From Microbacterium sp. MYb45 (GTDB taxonomy: Bacteria; Actinomycetota; Actinomycetes; Actinomycetales; Microbacteriaceae), in NCBI RefSeq assembly GCF_002979655.1, contig NZ_PCPG01000004.1, positions 186,001-250,000 on the forward strand: a stretch of DNA of 64,000 bases, given 5' to 3'. The translations under genes were made by a program, and so were the position numbers. The notes under the pieces are model-generated. The model was not told the DNA's origin, made no database searches, and saw only the letters and a list, made by a program, of their open reading frames with translations. Below, one piece after another: positions 39,581 to 47,281 of this stretch (its first letter is position 1; each line of letters starts with the position of its first letter).

Positions 39581-39661
39581 GGAGCGGGCGCGCACCCGCG
39601 ACCAGGCGGCCGTCGCCGGACGTCTCGGGGTGTAACAGTCCGACATGCGCACCCCACCCCG

Positions 39662-39667
39662 TACGCT
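39662..39667 (+). promoter_or_regulatory. leaderless -10 for the Gfo/Idh/MocA gene at 39674
   Basis: TACGCT ends six bases before the ATG. This hexamer and spacing select 39674 over in-frame starts further upstream. Confidence 0.65.
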
Positions 39668-39673
39668 GAGACC

Positions 39674-40660
39674 ATGACTGGTCTTCGTTGGGGAATCCTC
39701 GCTACCGGCGGTATCGCCGGCGCGTTCGCATCCGATCTGCGCACGGCGGGGCTCGACCTCGTGGCGGTGGGTTCACGTTCCCAGGAGTCGGCCGACGCGT
39801 TCGCCGCCCGCTTCGACATCGCGCACGCGCACCCCTCCTATGAGGCGCTGGTGTCCGACCCCGACATCGACATCATCTACGTCTCCACGCCGCATCCGAT
39901 GCATCACGAGAACGCCCGGCTCGCGCTCGAGCACGGCAAGCACGTGCTCGCCGAGAAGGCGTTCACGCTGAACCGCGCCGAGGCCGAAGACCTGCAGGCG
40001 CTCGCCGCCGAGAAGGGGCTCCTCGTGATGGAGGCGATGTGGACGCGGTATCTGCCGCACATGATCCGCATCCGCGAGCTCATCGCCGATGGCACCCTCG
40101 GCGAGATCCGTGCGGTCAGCGCCGATCACACGCAGCTGCTGCCCACCGACCCGACGCACCGGCTCAACGCCCTGGAGCTCGGCGGCGGCGCGCTGCTCGA
40201 CCTGGGCATCTACCCGATCTCCTTCGTCTGGGACATGCTGGGCGCTCCGACCGACATCCGCGCCGTCGGCCGCCTGATCGAGACCGGCGCCGATTCCGAG
40301 GTCGCCACGGTCATGACGCACGAGGGCGGCGCGATCTCCACCACGCTCTCCTCCTCGCGGGCATCCGGGCCGAACGCGGCCAACATCATCGGCACCCAGG
40401 CGCGAATCGACATCGACCGGGTCTGGTACACCCCCACCACGTTCCGGGTCACCCTCCCGGACGGCACGGTGCAGGAGGAGTACGTCTCCGAGGTCGACGG
40501 CCGCGGCATGCAGTTCCAGGCCCTCGCCGCCGAGCGCCTGGTGCGCGACGGCATCCTCGAGGGCGACATCCTTCCGATCACCGAGAGCGTCGCCATCATG
40601 GGCACTCTCGATGAGATCAGGGCGCAGATCGGCGTCCGCTACCCCCGTGAGGAGGCCTGA
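39674..40660 (+). CDS. Gfo/Idh/MocA-family oxidoreductase
   Basis: This 328-residue NAD(P)-dependent dehydrogenase has an N-terminal Rossmann domain (GILATGGIAGAFASDL) and the EKAF form of the EKP catalytic motif near residue 95 (HVLAEKAFTLN). The C-terminal half is the Gfo/Idh/MocA alpha/beta domain. The family oxidises or reduces sugars, inositols and dihydrodiols. EKAF in place of EKP is common in the dihydrodiol-dehydrogenase-like branch. The NYN-domain gene follows two bases after its stop, so the two are cotranscribed, but no pathway link is apparent. Confidence 0.9.
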   Translation: MTGLRWGILATGGIAGAFASDLRTAGLDLVAVGSRSQESADAFAARFDIAHAHPSYEALVSDPDIDIIYVSTPHPMHHENARLALEHGKHVLAEKAFTLNRAEAEDLQALAAEKGLLVMEAMWTRYLPHMIRIRELIADGTLGEIRAVSADHTQLLPTDPTHRLNALELGGGALLDLGIYPISFVWDMLGAPTDIRAVGRLIETGADSEVATVMTHEGGAISTTLSSSRASGPNAANIIGTQARIDIDRVWYTPTTFRVTLPDGTVQEEYVSEVDGRGMQFQALAAERLVRDGILEGDILPITESVAIMGTLDEIRAQIGVRYPREEA

Positions 40661-40662
40661 TC

Positions 40663-41643
40663 ATGGCCGAGACCACCGATGCCCGCGTCGCCGTCTACCT
40701 CGACTTCGACAACATCGTCATCTCCTGGTACGACCGGGTGCACGGGCGTAACGCCTACGGCAAAGACAGGCAGCGGATCACCGAGAACCCCAACGACCCC
40801 GACGTCGTCGAGCGCCTCAGCCGCGCCATGATCGAGGTCGGTGCCATCATCGACTACGCCGCATCCTTCGGCACCCTGGTGCTGACGCGCGCATACGCCG
40901 ACTGGTCCTCCCCCGTGAACGCCGTGTACCGCTCGCAGCTCGTGGCCCGCGCCGTCGACCTCGTGCAGCTCTTCCCGGCCGCCGCGTACGCCAAGAACGG
41001 CGCCGACATCCGGCTCGCCGTGGATGCGGTCGAAGACATGTTCCGCCTGCCCGACCTCACGCACGTCGTGATCGTGGCCGGCGACAGCGACTACGTGCCG
41101 CTCGCGCAGCGCTGCAAGCGACTCGGACGCTACGTGATCGGTGTCGGCGTCTCCGGCTCGACGGCCAAGTCGCTCGCAGCGGCCTGCGATGAGTTCGAGT
41201 CGTACGACTCGCTGCCCGGTGTCGTGCGTCCGGTGAAGGCCGCTCCGGTCGTCGCCGCGAAGGCCGAGACTGTCGCGGAGCCCGCTCCGGAGACGGTGCC
41301 GGATGCGGCCGACGCGGCGGATGCGCCGAAGGCCAAGGCCCCGCGCCGCGCGAGGTCGAAGGCAGCCGCGGCCAAGGTCGAAGAGCCCAAGCTCGACGAG
41401 CAGGGCGAAGCGACGCAGCTGCTGGAGCGCGCCCTGCGTCTCGGCCACGACAAGGCCGATGCCGACGAGTGGCTGCACAGCTCCGCCGTGAAGACGCACA
41501 TGCGCCGCATGGACCCTTCGTTCAGCGAGAAGGCCCTCGGCTACCGCTCGTTCTCCGACTTCCTCAAGTCGCGCGACGACATCGCCGAACTCGAAGAGAC
41601 CGGACACGAGCGCCTGGTGCGCCTGCGCGAGCTCACGGGCTGA
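40663..41643 (+). CDS. NYN-domain putative RNase with C-terminal OST-HTH/LOTUS domain
   Basis: The 326-residue protein begins with a PIN-like NYN domain (residues 8-180). The expected acidic metal ligands are visible in VYLDFDN (Asp14, Asp16) and VAGDSDYVPL. A low-complexity Ala/Lys/Pro linker (about 190-245) leads to an OST-HTH/LOTUS-like domain (about 250-325, LLERALRL to LVRLREL). NYN-LOTUS proteins are thought to cut or bind RNA, and none of the bacterial ones near this type has a well-defined target. GAGGAGG just upstream drives translation after the Gfo/Idh/MocA gene. Confidence 0.88.
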   Translation: MAETTDARVAVYLDFDNIVISWYDRVHGRNAYGKDRQRITENPNDPDVVERLSRAMIEVGAIIDYAASFGTLVLTRAYADWSSPVNAVYRSQLVARAVDLVQLFPAAAYAKNGADIRLAVDAVEDMFRLPDLTHVVIVAGDSDYVPLAQRCKRLGRYVIGVGVSGSTAKSLAAACDEFESYDSLPGVVRPVKAAPVVAAKAETVAEPAPETVPDAADAADAPKAKAPRRARSKAAAAKVEEPKLDEQGEATQLLERALRLGHDKADADEWLHSSAVKTHMRRMDPSFSEKALGYRSFSDFLKSRDDIAELEETGHERLVRLRELTG

Positions 41644-41652
41644 TCGGAACCG

Positions 41653-41946
41653 TCACTCCACGAAGTCGTACTCCTGGAACTCGGCCACCTCGGGCACCCA
41701 CCGCTCCGCGACGAACGCCCGGTGCGCGGGATGGGCGTCGTAGGCGTCGTAGACGCTCTGATCGGCGAACACCATCGAGAACTGATGCGTGAGATCGCTC
41801 TTCGCGCTGACCTGGCGACGGATCGTGAAGTCCTCGACGCCGGGGATCGACGTGAGCACGGCATGGCCGGTCGCCAGGAACTCCCGCTCCTCCACGGAAC
41901 CGGCCGGATGGATCAGGCGGAAGACGACGGTGTGCTGGATCGGCAT
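41653..41946 (-). CDS. Dabb (stress-responsive A/B barrel) domain protein
   Basis: The 97-residue protein is a single alpha/beta-barrel ferredoxin-like domain, starting MPIQHTVVFRLIHP, of the Dabb family. Members are small dimeric proteins that often accompany sugar or polyketide enzymes. A catalytic role is possible but undefined. AGGAG lies five bases before the ATG at 41946. It is the last gene of the carbohydrate operon, 19 bases after the larger sugar isomerase, and ends 9 bases from the convergent NYN gene. Confidence 0.87.
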   Translation of the reverse strand: MPIQHTVVFRLIHPAGSVEEREFLATGHAVLTSIPGVEDFTIRRQVSAKSDLTHQFSMVFADQSVYDAYDAHPAHRAFVAERWVPEVAEFQEYDFVE

Positions 41947-41965
41947 GGGGCTCCTGTCGGGGTGG

Positions 41966-42973
41966 TCACTGGTTGCTGAACGCGGCGTCGAACGAGGCTT
42001 CGGGCTTCGGCCACAGCAGCGAGCGCACGTACGCCAGCGCCTCGGGGGCGCCGTGCAGACGGTCCATCCCCGCGTCCTCCCACTCGATCGAGATGGGGCC
42101 GGAGTAGCCGATCGCATCCAGCGCGCGGAACGAGTCCTCCCACGGCACATCCCCGTGCCCCGTCGAGACGAAGTCCCAGCCGCGCCGAGGGTCGCCCCAC
42201 GGCAGGTGCGAGCCGAGCACGCCGGCCCGGCCGTTGTGCGGACGCATCCGGGTGTCCTTGCAGTCCACATGGTAGATCCGGTCCGCGAAGTCCACGATGA
42301 ACCCGACCGGATCGATGTTCTGCCACATCATGTGCGACGGGTCCCAGTTGAACCCGAACGCCTCCCGGTGATCGATCGCCTCCAGCGCGCGCACCGACGA
42401 CCAGTAGTCGTACGCGATCTCCCCCGGATGCACCTCGTGCGCGAACCGCACGCCCTCCGCATCGAACACGTCGAGGATCGGGTTCCATCGGGCCGCGAAG
42501 TCCTCGAACCCACCCTCGATGACGGATGCCGGCACCGGCGGGAACATCGCCAGATACGGCCAGATCGAGGAGCCGGTGAACCCGACCACGGTGTCGATGT
42601 CGAGCTTGCGCGCGACGCGGGCAGCCCGCTTCATGTCCTCGGCCGCCCGCTGCCGCACGCCCTCCGCCTCACCGTCGCCCCACACGTACTCGCGCAGGAT
42701 CGCCTGGTGTCGGAAGTCGATCGGCGCATCGCACACGGCCTGCCCGGCGAGATGGTTCGAGATCGCGAAGATCTTCAGGCCGTGCCGGTCGAGGATCTCC
42801 CGGCGCGACGCCACGTAGGCGTCATCCTCGTCGGCACGCCGCAGGTCGAGGTGATCACCGGACGCGGCGACCTCGAGTCCGTCGTACCCCCACTCCGCAG
42901 CGAGGCGGGCGACCTCCTCGAACGGCAGGTCCGCCCATTGCCCGGTGAACAGCGTGACCGGATGCGTGCTCAT
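41966..42973 (-). CDS. sugar phosphate isomerase/epimerase-like TIM barrel (xylose-isomerase fold)
   Basis: This 335-residue AP-endonuclease-2-type TIM barrel has candidate metal ligands in the His/Glu/Asp-rich strands: FAHEVHPGEIA, FNWDPSHMMWQ, HVDCKDT and ISIEWEDAGMDR. Such proteins isomerise, epimerise or lyse sugars and keto-sugars, usually with Mn2+. The close actinobacterial relatives are typically found with Gfo/Idh/MocA dehydrogenases, as here. ATG at 42973 overlaps the stop of the other epimerase gene by four bases, so the two are made together. The actual substrate cannot be named. Confidence 0.88.
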   Translation of the reverse strand: MSTHPVTLFTGQWADLPFEEVARLAAEWGYDGLEVAASGDHLDLRRADEDDAYVASRREILDRHGLKIFAISNHLAGQAVCDAPIDFRHQAILREYVWGDGEAEGVRQRAAEDMKRAARVARKLDIDTVVGFTGSSIWPYLAMFPPVPASVIEGGFEDFAARWNPILDVFDAEGVRFAHEVHPGEIAYDYWSSVRALEAIDHREAFGFNWDPSHMMWQNIDPVGFIVDFADRIYHVDCKDTRMRPHNGRAGVLGSHLPWGDPRRGWDFVSTGHGDVPWEDSFRALDAIGYSGPISIEWEDAGMDRLHGAPEALAYVRSLLWPKPEASFDAAFSNQ

Positions 42974-43824
42974 GGATACTCCAATGCTCGGAGGGCAGCG
43001 ATGCTGCGCGCGGCGAGTTCGTCCTGACTCGGGGCGAGCGGGCGCCACACCGAGGCCGCGACCGCGATCGTGGCGTTCTCCCCCGTGAAGCTCTCCAGCC
43101 CCAGCGGGCCGCGATAGCCGGCGTCGTCGAGGGCCGCGAGGATCCCCGGCCAATCGGTGTGGTCGTCGCCGACGGCCCCACGGTCGCTCCCGCACACCTG
43201 CACGTGGGCGATCGCGGCACCGGCGGCCCGGATCGCCTCGTCGGGCTTCTTCTCTTCGATGTTGAGGTGATACGTGTCGAGCGCGAGTCCGAGACCGGCA
43301 CCGAGCAGCGGGCCGAGAGCGTCGAGGCTCTGCTCGACCGTGTTGAGCAGGCTCGTCTCGTAGCGGTTCAGCGGCTCGATCGCGAGGGTGATGCCCGCCT
43401 CGGCGGCCTCGGCGACGAGGGGCGCGAGGTTCTCCCGCAGCTCCCCCACGACCGCCGCCCGCTCGTCGGCATCCATCCGCCAGGTGACGCCGGTCGGCGC
43501 GTAGAAGGGGCCGGCCACGACCTCGGCGCCGAGCGTCCGAGCGGCCGCGATGCAGGCGCGCAGGTAGGTCTGCGTCGCGGCGACATCGCCGGCACGGGCG
43601 ATCAGAGATCGTCCAGGCCCCATGGCTCCGACGACGATCGCGCCGAGCCCGAGCGAATCGAGCAGGTCGCGGGTGCGCCCGGGATCCCAGTCGCCGACGC
43701 TCTCGAGCGGCAGCTCCAGCGCGTCGTACCCGAGGCCCTTGGCCTTGCGGGCGAGCGGCTCGAGCGTCGCGTCGGTCAGCGGAGACGTCCACACCCATGT
43801 GTTGACGGCGATCGTGCGGGGCAT
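42970..43824 (-). CDS. sugar epimerase, D-psicose/tagatose 3-epimerase-like
   Basis: The 284-residue TIM barrel resembles ketose 3-epimerases. It has the metal-binding EPLNRYETSLLN (Glu near residue 150), ALDTYHLNIEEKKP, HVQVCGSDRGAVGDDH and the closing GLESFTGENA Glu. These enzymes epimerise C3 of free ketoses using Mn2+ or Co2+. A 3-keto-sugar or inositol intermediate is an alternative substrate. AAGGAC is five bases before the ATG at 43824. The gene follows the substrate-binding protein after a hairpin and overlaps the next isomerase gene by four bases. Confidence 0.88.
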   Translation of the reverse strand: MPRTIAVNTWVWTSPLTDATLEPLARKAKGLGYDALELPLESVGDWDPGRTRDLLDSLGLGAIVVGAMGPGRSLIARAGDVAATQTYLRACIAAARTLGAEVVAGPFYAPTGVTWRMDADERAAVVGELRENLAPLVAEAAEAGITLAIEPLNRYETSLLNTVEQSLDALGPLLGAGLGLALDTYHLNIEEKKPDEAIRAAGAAIAHVQVCGSDRGAVGDDHTDWPGILAALDDAGYRGPLGLESFTGENATIAVAASVWRPLAPSQDELAARSIAALRALEYP

Positions 43825-43847
43825 CGTTGTCCTTGTGATCGTGAAGC

Positions 43848-43893
43848 GCTCCCACCCTCCCACCCCGCGGGTGCGGAGCGGAAGGGCGGGAGC
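43848..43893 (-). terminator. stem-loop between substrate-binding protein and epimerase genes
   Basis: GCTCCC (43848-43853) pairs with GGGAGC (43888-43893), followed inwards by CCCT/AGGG and CC/GG with single mismatches. In the middle of an operon, just after the substrate-binding protein, such hairpins usually partly stop transcription or protect the upstream mRNA. Confidence 0.5.
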
Positions 43894-43902
43894 GGATTTC
43901 GG

Positions 43903-45111
43903 TTACGGGATCTGACGCTGCTGCCACACCGTCGGGTAGCCGGGGAGGTTCTCCCCGCCGAACTTGGCGTAGTGGCCGTCGGGCATGCCCTCGTTGGCCT
44001 TCAGGTAGTCGTCGAGCTCGGGCTCCGTGATCGGCTTCTGCGGGAGGACCCATTCCTTCGGAACCTCTTCGCCGGCGAAGATCATCTGCGCCGCGAGCAG
44101 CGGAGTGCGCCACTGGAAGTTGGAGTACACCGGCGCGAGGCCCGTGAGACCCGTGTCCTTCCACTTGCGCAGGAAGCTCATCTCGTCCTCACCGGTCATG
44201 ACCGGGTAGTCCGCTCCGGCGTCCTCGAACGCCTCGATGGCCGCGACCGCGCCGTCACCGGCATCCATCCAGATGCCGTGCACGTCGCCCTTGGCGAGCT
44301 CGTCGCTGATGATGCTCTTGATCTCGGCGGGGTCGGCGCCCGTGAAGTGATCCACAGCCTCGATGCCGGCCTCGTCGAAGAGCTTCTCGGCGGCGGCCCA
44401 GCGGTGCTCGAGCACGTCGACACCCGGGAGGATGCGCAGTGCCACGACCTTGTCGCCCTCTTCGAGGTTGTCGATGAGGAACTCGGCGGTGTCGATACCC
44501 CAGGCGAAGCCGCCGATCGGGTGGATGAACGTGACCGGGCAGTCCGTGTTCACGCCGCGGTCGAACACGACGACCGGCTTGCCCGTCTCGCAGGCCCGCT
44601 CGACGGCCGGGGTCATGGCCGCCGTGCTGTTCGGCGAGATGAGGAAGACGTCGCATTCGCCCTCGGCGATGAAGTAGTCGATGTCCGCGATCTGCGTGTC
44701 ATCGGAGTCCTGCGCGTCGCGGGTTTCCATCTCGCTGATGGCGCCCGCGTCCTGCAGCGACTTCAGCTGCTCGTTCATCGTGATCCAGCCGGTCTGGCGC
44801 CACGGGTTGGAGATCGACGCGTTGGCGAAGCAGGCCTTCTTGGCCCCCTCGCTCGCGAACTCCGCCGTGTCGACCATCTCGGCGTTGATGTGCTGCAGGT
44901 AGGGCTCGTCCTCCGGCCCCTGCGGGGTGACGCCGCGCTCCTCGTCCTGCTTGTCGAAGAGCTCCTGGTCGAACCACTCTGTCGTCTCTGCCGTCTCCTC
45001 GGGGTTCTCCGACTCCGCCGGCGCCACGGACGGGTCGGTCGTACACCCGGCGAGCGCGATGAGGCCGAAGAGAGCCACCCCTGCGGTGGCGATCTTCATC
45101 GATCGTCGCAT
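43903..45111 (-). CDS. sugar ABC transporter substrate-binding lipoprotein (Peripla_BP_4)
   Basis: The 402-residue lipoprotein has a signal peptide ending in LAGC (Cys23) and a ribose/galactose-type binding-protein fold, seen in DVFLISPNSTAAMTPAVERACETGKPVVVFDRG. It delivers a sugar or sugar-like ligand to the adjacent CUT2-type importer. An acidic 40-residue linker (PAESENPEETAETTEWFDQE) separates the lipid anchor from the domain. GAGGAG eight bases before the ATG lies within the last codons of the permease gene, coupling the two. Confidence 0.91.
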   Translation of the reverse strand: MRRSMKIATAGVALFGLIALAGCTTDPSVAPAESENPEETAETTEWFDQELFDKQDEERGVTPQGPEDEPYLQHINAEMVDTAEFASEGAKKACFANASISNPWRQTGWITMNEQLKSLQDAGAISEMETRDAQDSDDTQIADIDYFIAEGECDVFLISPNSTAAMTPAVERACETGKPVVVFDRGVNTDCPVTFIHPIGGFAWGIDTAEFLIDNLEEGDKVVALRILPGVDVLEHRWAAAEKLFDEAGIEAVDHFTGADPAEIKSIISDELAKGDVHGIWMDAGDGAVAAIEAFEDAGADYPVMTGEDEMSFLRKWKDTGLTGLAPVYSNFQWRTPLLAAQMIFAGEEVPKEWVLPQKPITEPELDDYLKANEGMPDGHYAKFGGENLPGYPTVWQQRQIP

Positions 45112-45113
45112 TG

Positions 45114-46178
45114 CTAATCTCCTCTGGTTTCTGTGTTGATGGTGCTGGTGGTTTCAGGGATTCTGGTGGTTTCAGGGATTCTGGGTTCTTCGGGAGGGAT
45201 GTCCGATGGCAGCGGCCCGCGCTTGCGCCGCGCCCGGAAGGCGACGGCGGAGTAGGCGACCGCGGCGATGATGATGACGCCCTGCACGGCATCGCGCAGT
45301 GTCGAGGGGATGCCCGCGATGTTCAGCAGCATGAACAGTGCTTCGAGGGCGAAGGCACCGGCGACCGCGCCGACGATCCACCCTCGGCCGCCGCCCAGCA
45401 CGACGCCTCCGAGCACCACGGCTGTGATGGCCGTGAACTCGTATCCGCGGCCGACCGAGGGGTGCACGCCGGCGTATCCGACGAGGAGCACGGCCGACAG
45501 CGAGGCGGAGAGCGATGAGATGACGAACGCGCGCGTCGTCACCCAGGCGCGGCGGGCCCCGGCGTAGTCGACCGCACCGGCGTTGTCGCCGACCGCGATC
45601 AGCGTCTTGCCCAGCGGGCGCTTGGTGATCCAGATGCCGAGTCCCAGCCACACGATGAGCAGCAGCACCGCCCAGGGGATGAACTCGAGGAACGGCACGT
45701 CGCGGATGCCGCCGCGGCCGATCTCACGGAAGCTGTCGGCCGGGTTCCCGGTGGCCGCTCCCCCGGTCCACCACATCACTCCACCCAGGAGGGCGAGCAT
45801 CATGCCGAGCGTGACGATGAACGACGGCACCTTCAACAGTGTCGTGATCACTCCGTTCACGAGCCCGACGGCCACCGCGAAGACGATCATGAGCAGCAGG
45901 ACCGGCACCGTGCGGGCGTCGTCCTGACCGACCAGGTTGCCGGCGATGATCACCTGCGCCGTGATGAGTGAACCCTGCGAGAGGTCGAACTCCCCCGCGA
46001 TGATCACGAAGTACTGCCCGATCGCGACGATCGCGATGGGCGCCACCCGCTGGATGAAGCGCATGAACTGACCGGGCTCCGCGAAACTCGGGTTGAGGAT
46101 CGTCACGGCCACCAACAGCAGCACGAGCAGCAGGAACACAGCCCCACGGGGACTCACGAGAGTGCGCAGCGCGTTCAT
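45114..46178 (-). CDS. sugar ABC transporter permease (CUT2, RbsC-like)
   Basis: This 354-residue permease has about eight to ten helices and the BPD_transp_2 signatures GEFDLSQGSLITAQVIIAGN and ITAVVLGGVVLGGGRGWIVGAVAGA. The C-terminus carries a charged tail ending in a duplicated six-residue motif (IPETTR, IPETTS), encoded by an 18-base tandem repeat. ATG at 46178 overlaps the preceding permease stop by four bases. With the other permease it should form a heterodimeric channel. Confidence 0.91.
   Translation of the reverse strand: MNALRTLVSPRGAVFLLLVLLLVAVTILNPSFAEPGQFMRFIQRVAPIAIVAIGQYFVIIAGEFDLSQGSLITAQVIIAGNLVGQDDARTVPVLLLMIVFAVAVGLVNGVITTLLKVPSFIVTLGMMLALLGGVMWWTGGAATGNPADSFREIGRGGIRDVPFLEFIPWAVLLLIVWLGLGIWITKRPLGKTLIAVGDNAGAVDYAGARRAWVTTRAFVISSLSASLSAVLLVGYAGVHPSVGRGYEFTAITAVVLGGVVLGGGRGWIVGAVAGAFALEALFMLLNIAGIPSTLRDAVQGVIIIAAVAYSAVAFRARRKRGPLPSDIPPEEPRIPETTRIPETTSTINTETRGD
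45146..45181. repeat. 18-bp perfect tandem duplication in permease 3' end
   Basis: TGGTGGTTTCAGGGATTC occurs twice in immediate succession (45146-45163, 45164-45181). It duplicates six residues in the cytoplasmic tail without shifting the frame, and copy number may vary between strains. Confidence 0.85.
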
Positions 46179-47281
46179 GAGCGTCCTCCTTCCGTGGCGG
46201 TGCCGATATCGGATGCGGTGACAGTGGTGACGTCGGCGAGCTGCGACGCGGCGGCGGCCATCTCGGGTGCCGCCGCCTTCGCGGCATCGTCCCCGCCGGT
46301 GCGGGTACCTCCGGCGCCGAAGCGCGGACGGCGGCGGATGATCGACCGGCGGCTGTAGACGGCCACTGCCGCGACGATGACGACGCCGCGGACGACGTCC
46401 TTGAGGAACGGGTTGACCTGCATGACGCTCATGACGTTGTCGACGACCGCGAGGATCGCCACGCCGCCGATCGTGCCCCAGACGGAGCCGCGTCCACCGA
46501 GAAGCAGCGTTCCGCCGAGCACGACCGCAGCGATCGAGAGCAGCGCGTAGCCGCCCTGCTGCCCGACGGTCGGGCTGCCGACGCCGAGGCGGCTGGCGAG
46601 CAGCAGACCCGCGAGCCCGGCGAACACCGAGCAGAGCACGTGCGCCCAGATGAGCGGCATCCGGGTGCGCACGCCGGATAGCCGCGCGATCTCGGGGTCG
46701 CCGCCGACGGCGTAGAGGTGGGCACCGGTGCGGGTGCGGTTGAGGAGCACCCAGATCACGACGGCCAGCACGATCATGATGAGCGTGGAGACCGGGATGG
46801 GGCCGACGCCGGTGGCGCCGATGAGCTGGAACGCCCAGGGCACCTTCCCCGCGGATCCCTCGAAGTTCGTGTTGAGGATGCCCTGCAGGATGAGTCCGAC
46901 GCCGAGTGTGGCGATGAAGCCGTTGACCTTGAGCACCGTGACGATGAGCCCGTTCACGAGACCCACGCCGGCGCACACGAGCAGCGTGACGATCACGGCC
47001 ACCGGGATGTTCGCCGCGTTGTCGTTCATCATCGTGGCCGCCAGCAGACTCGACAGGCTGATCACGTAGGTGACCGAGAGGTCGAGAGAGGCACCGATCA
47101 CCACGAGCGTCTGCCCGATCGCGACGAGGCCGAGCACGCTCATGCCGGTCAGGATGTCGCGGATGTTGCCGGCACTGAGGAAGTTGCGCCCCACGGTGCC
47201 GACCAGGATCGCGCCGATGACGAGCACCAGGAGCAGGATGCCGAGCACGATGACCGTGGAATCGATCTTCAGACGCTTCAT
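46175..47281 (-). CDS. sugar ABC transporter permease (CUT2, RbsC-like)
   Basis: The 368-residue membrane protein has the CUT2 permease pattern with GASLDLSVTYVISLSSLLAA and AAVVLGGTLLLGGRGSVWGTIGG, plus an Ala-rich cytoplasmic tail of about 60 residues after the last helix. Ribose-type importers often use a homodimer, but here two different permeases are encoded in tandem, as in rhamnose and autoinducer-2 systems. Both ends overlap neighbours by four bases. Confidence 0.91.
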   Translation of the reverse strand: MKRLKIDSTVIVLGILLLVLVIGAILVGTVGRNFLSAGNIRDILTGMSVLGLVAIGQTLVVIGASLDLSVTYVISLSSLLAATMMNDNAANIPVAVIVTLLVCAGVGLVNGLIVTVLKVNGFIATLGVGLILQGILNTNFEGSAGKVPWAFQLIGATGVGPIPVSTLIMIVLAVVIWVLLNRTRTGAHLYAVGGDPEIARLSGVRTRMPLIWAHVLCSVFAGLAGLLLASRLGVGSPTVGQQGGYALLSIAAVVLGGTLLLGGRGSVWGTIGGVAILAVVDNVMSVMQVNPFLKDVVRGVVIVAAVAVYSRRSIIRRRPRFGAGGTRTGGDDAAKAAAPEMAAAASQLADVTTVTASDIGTATEGGRS

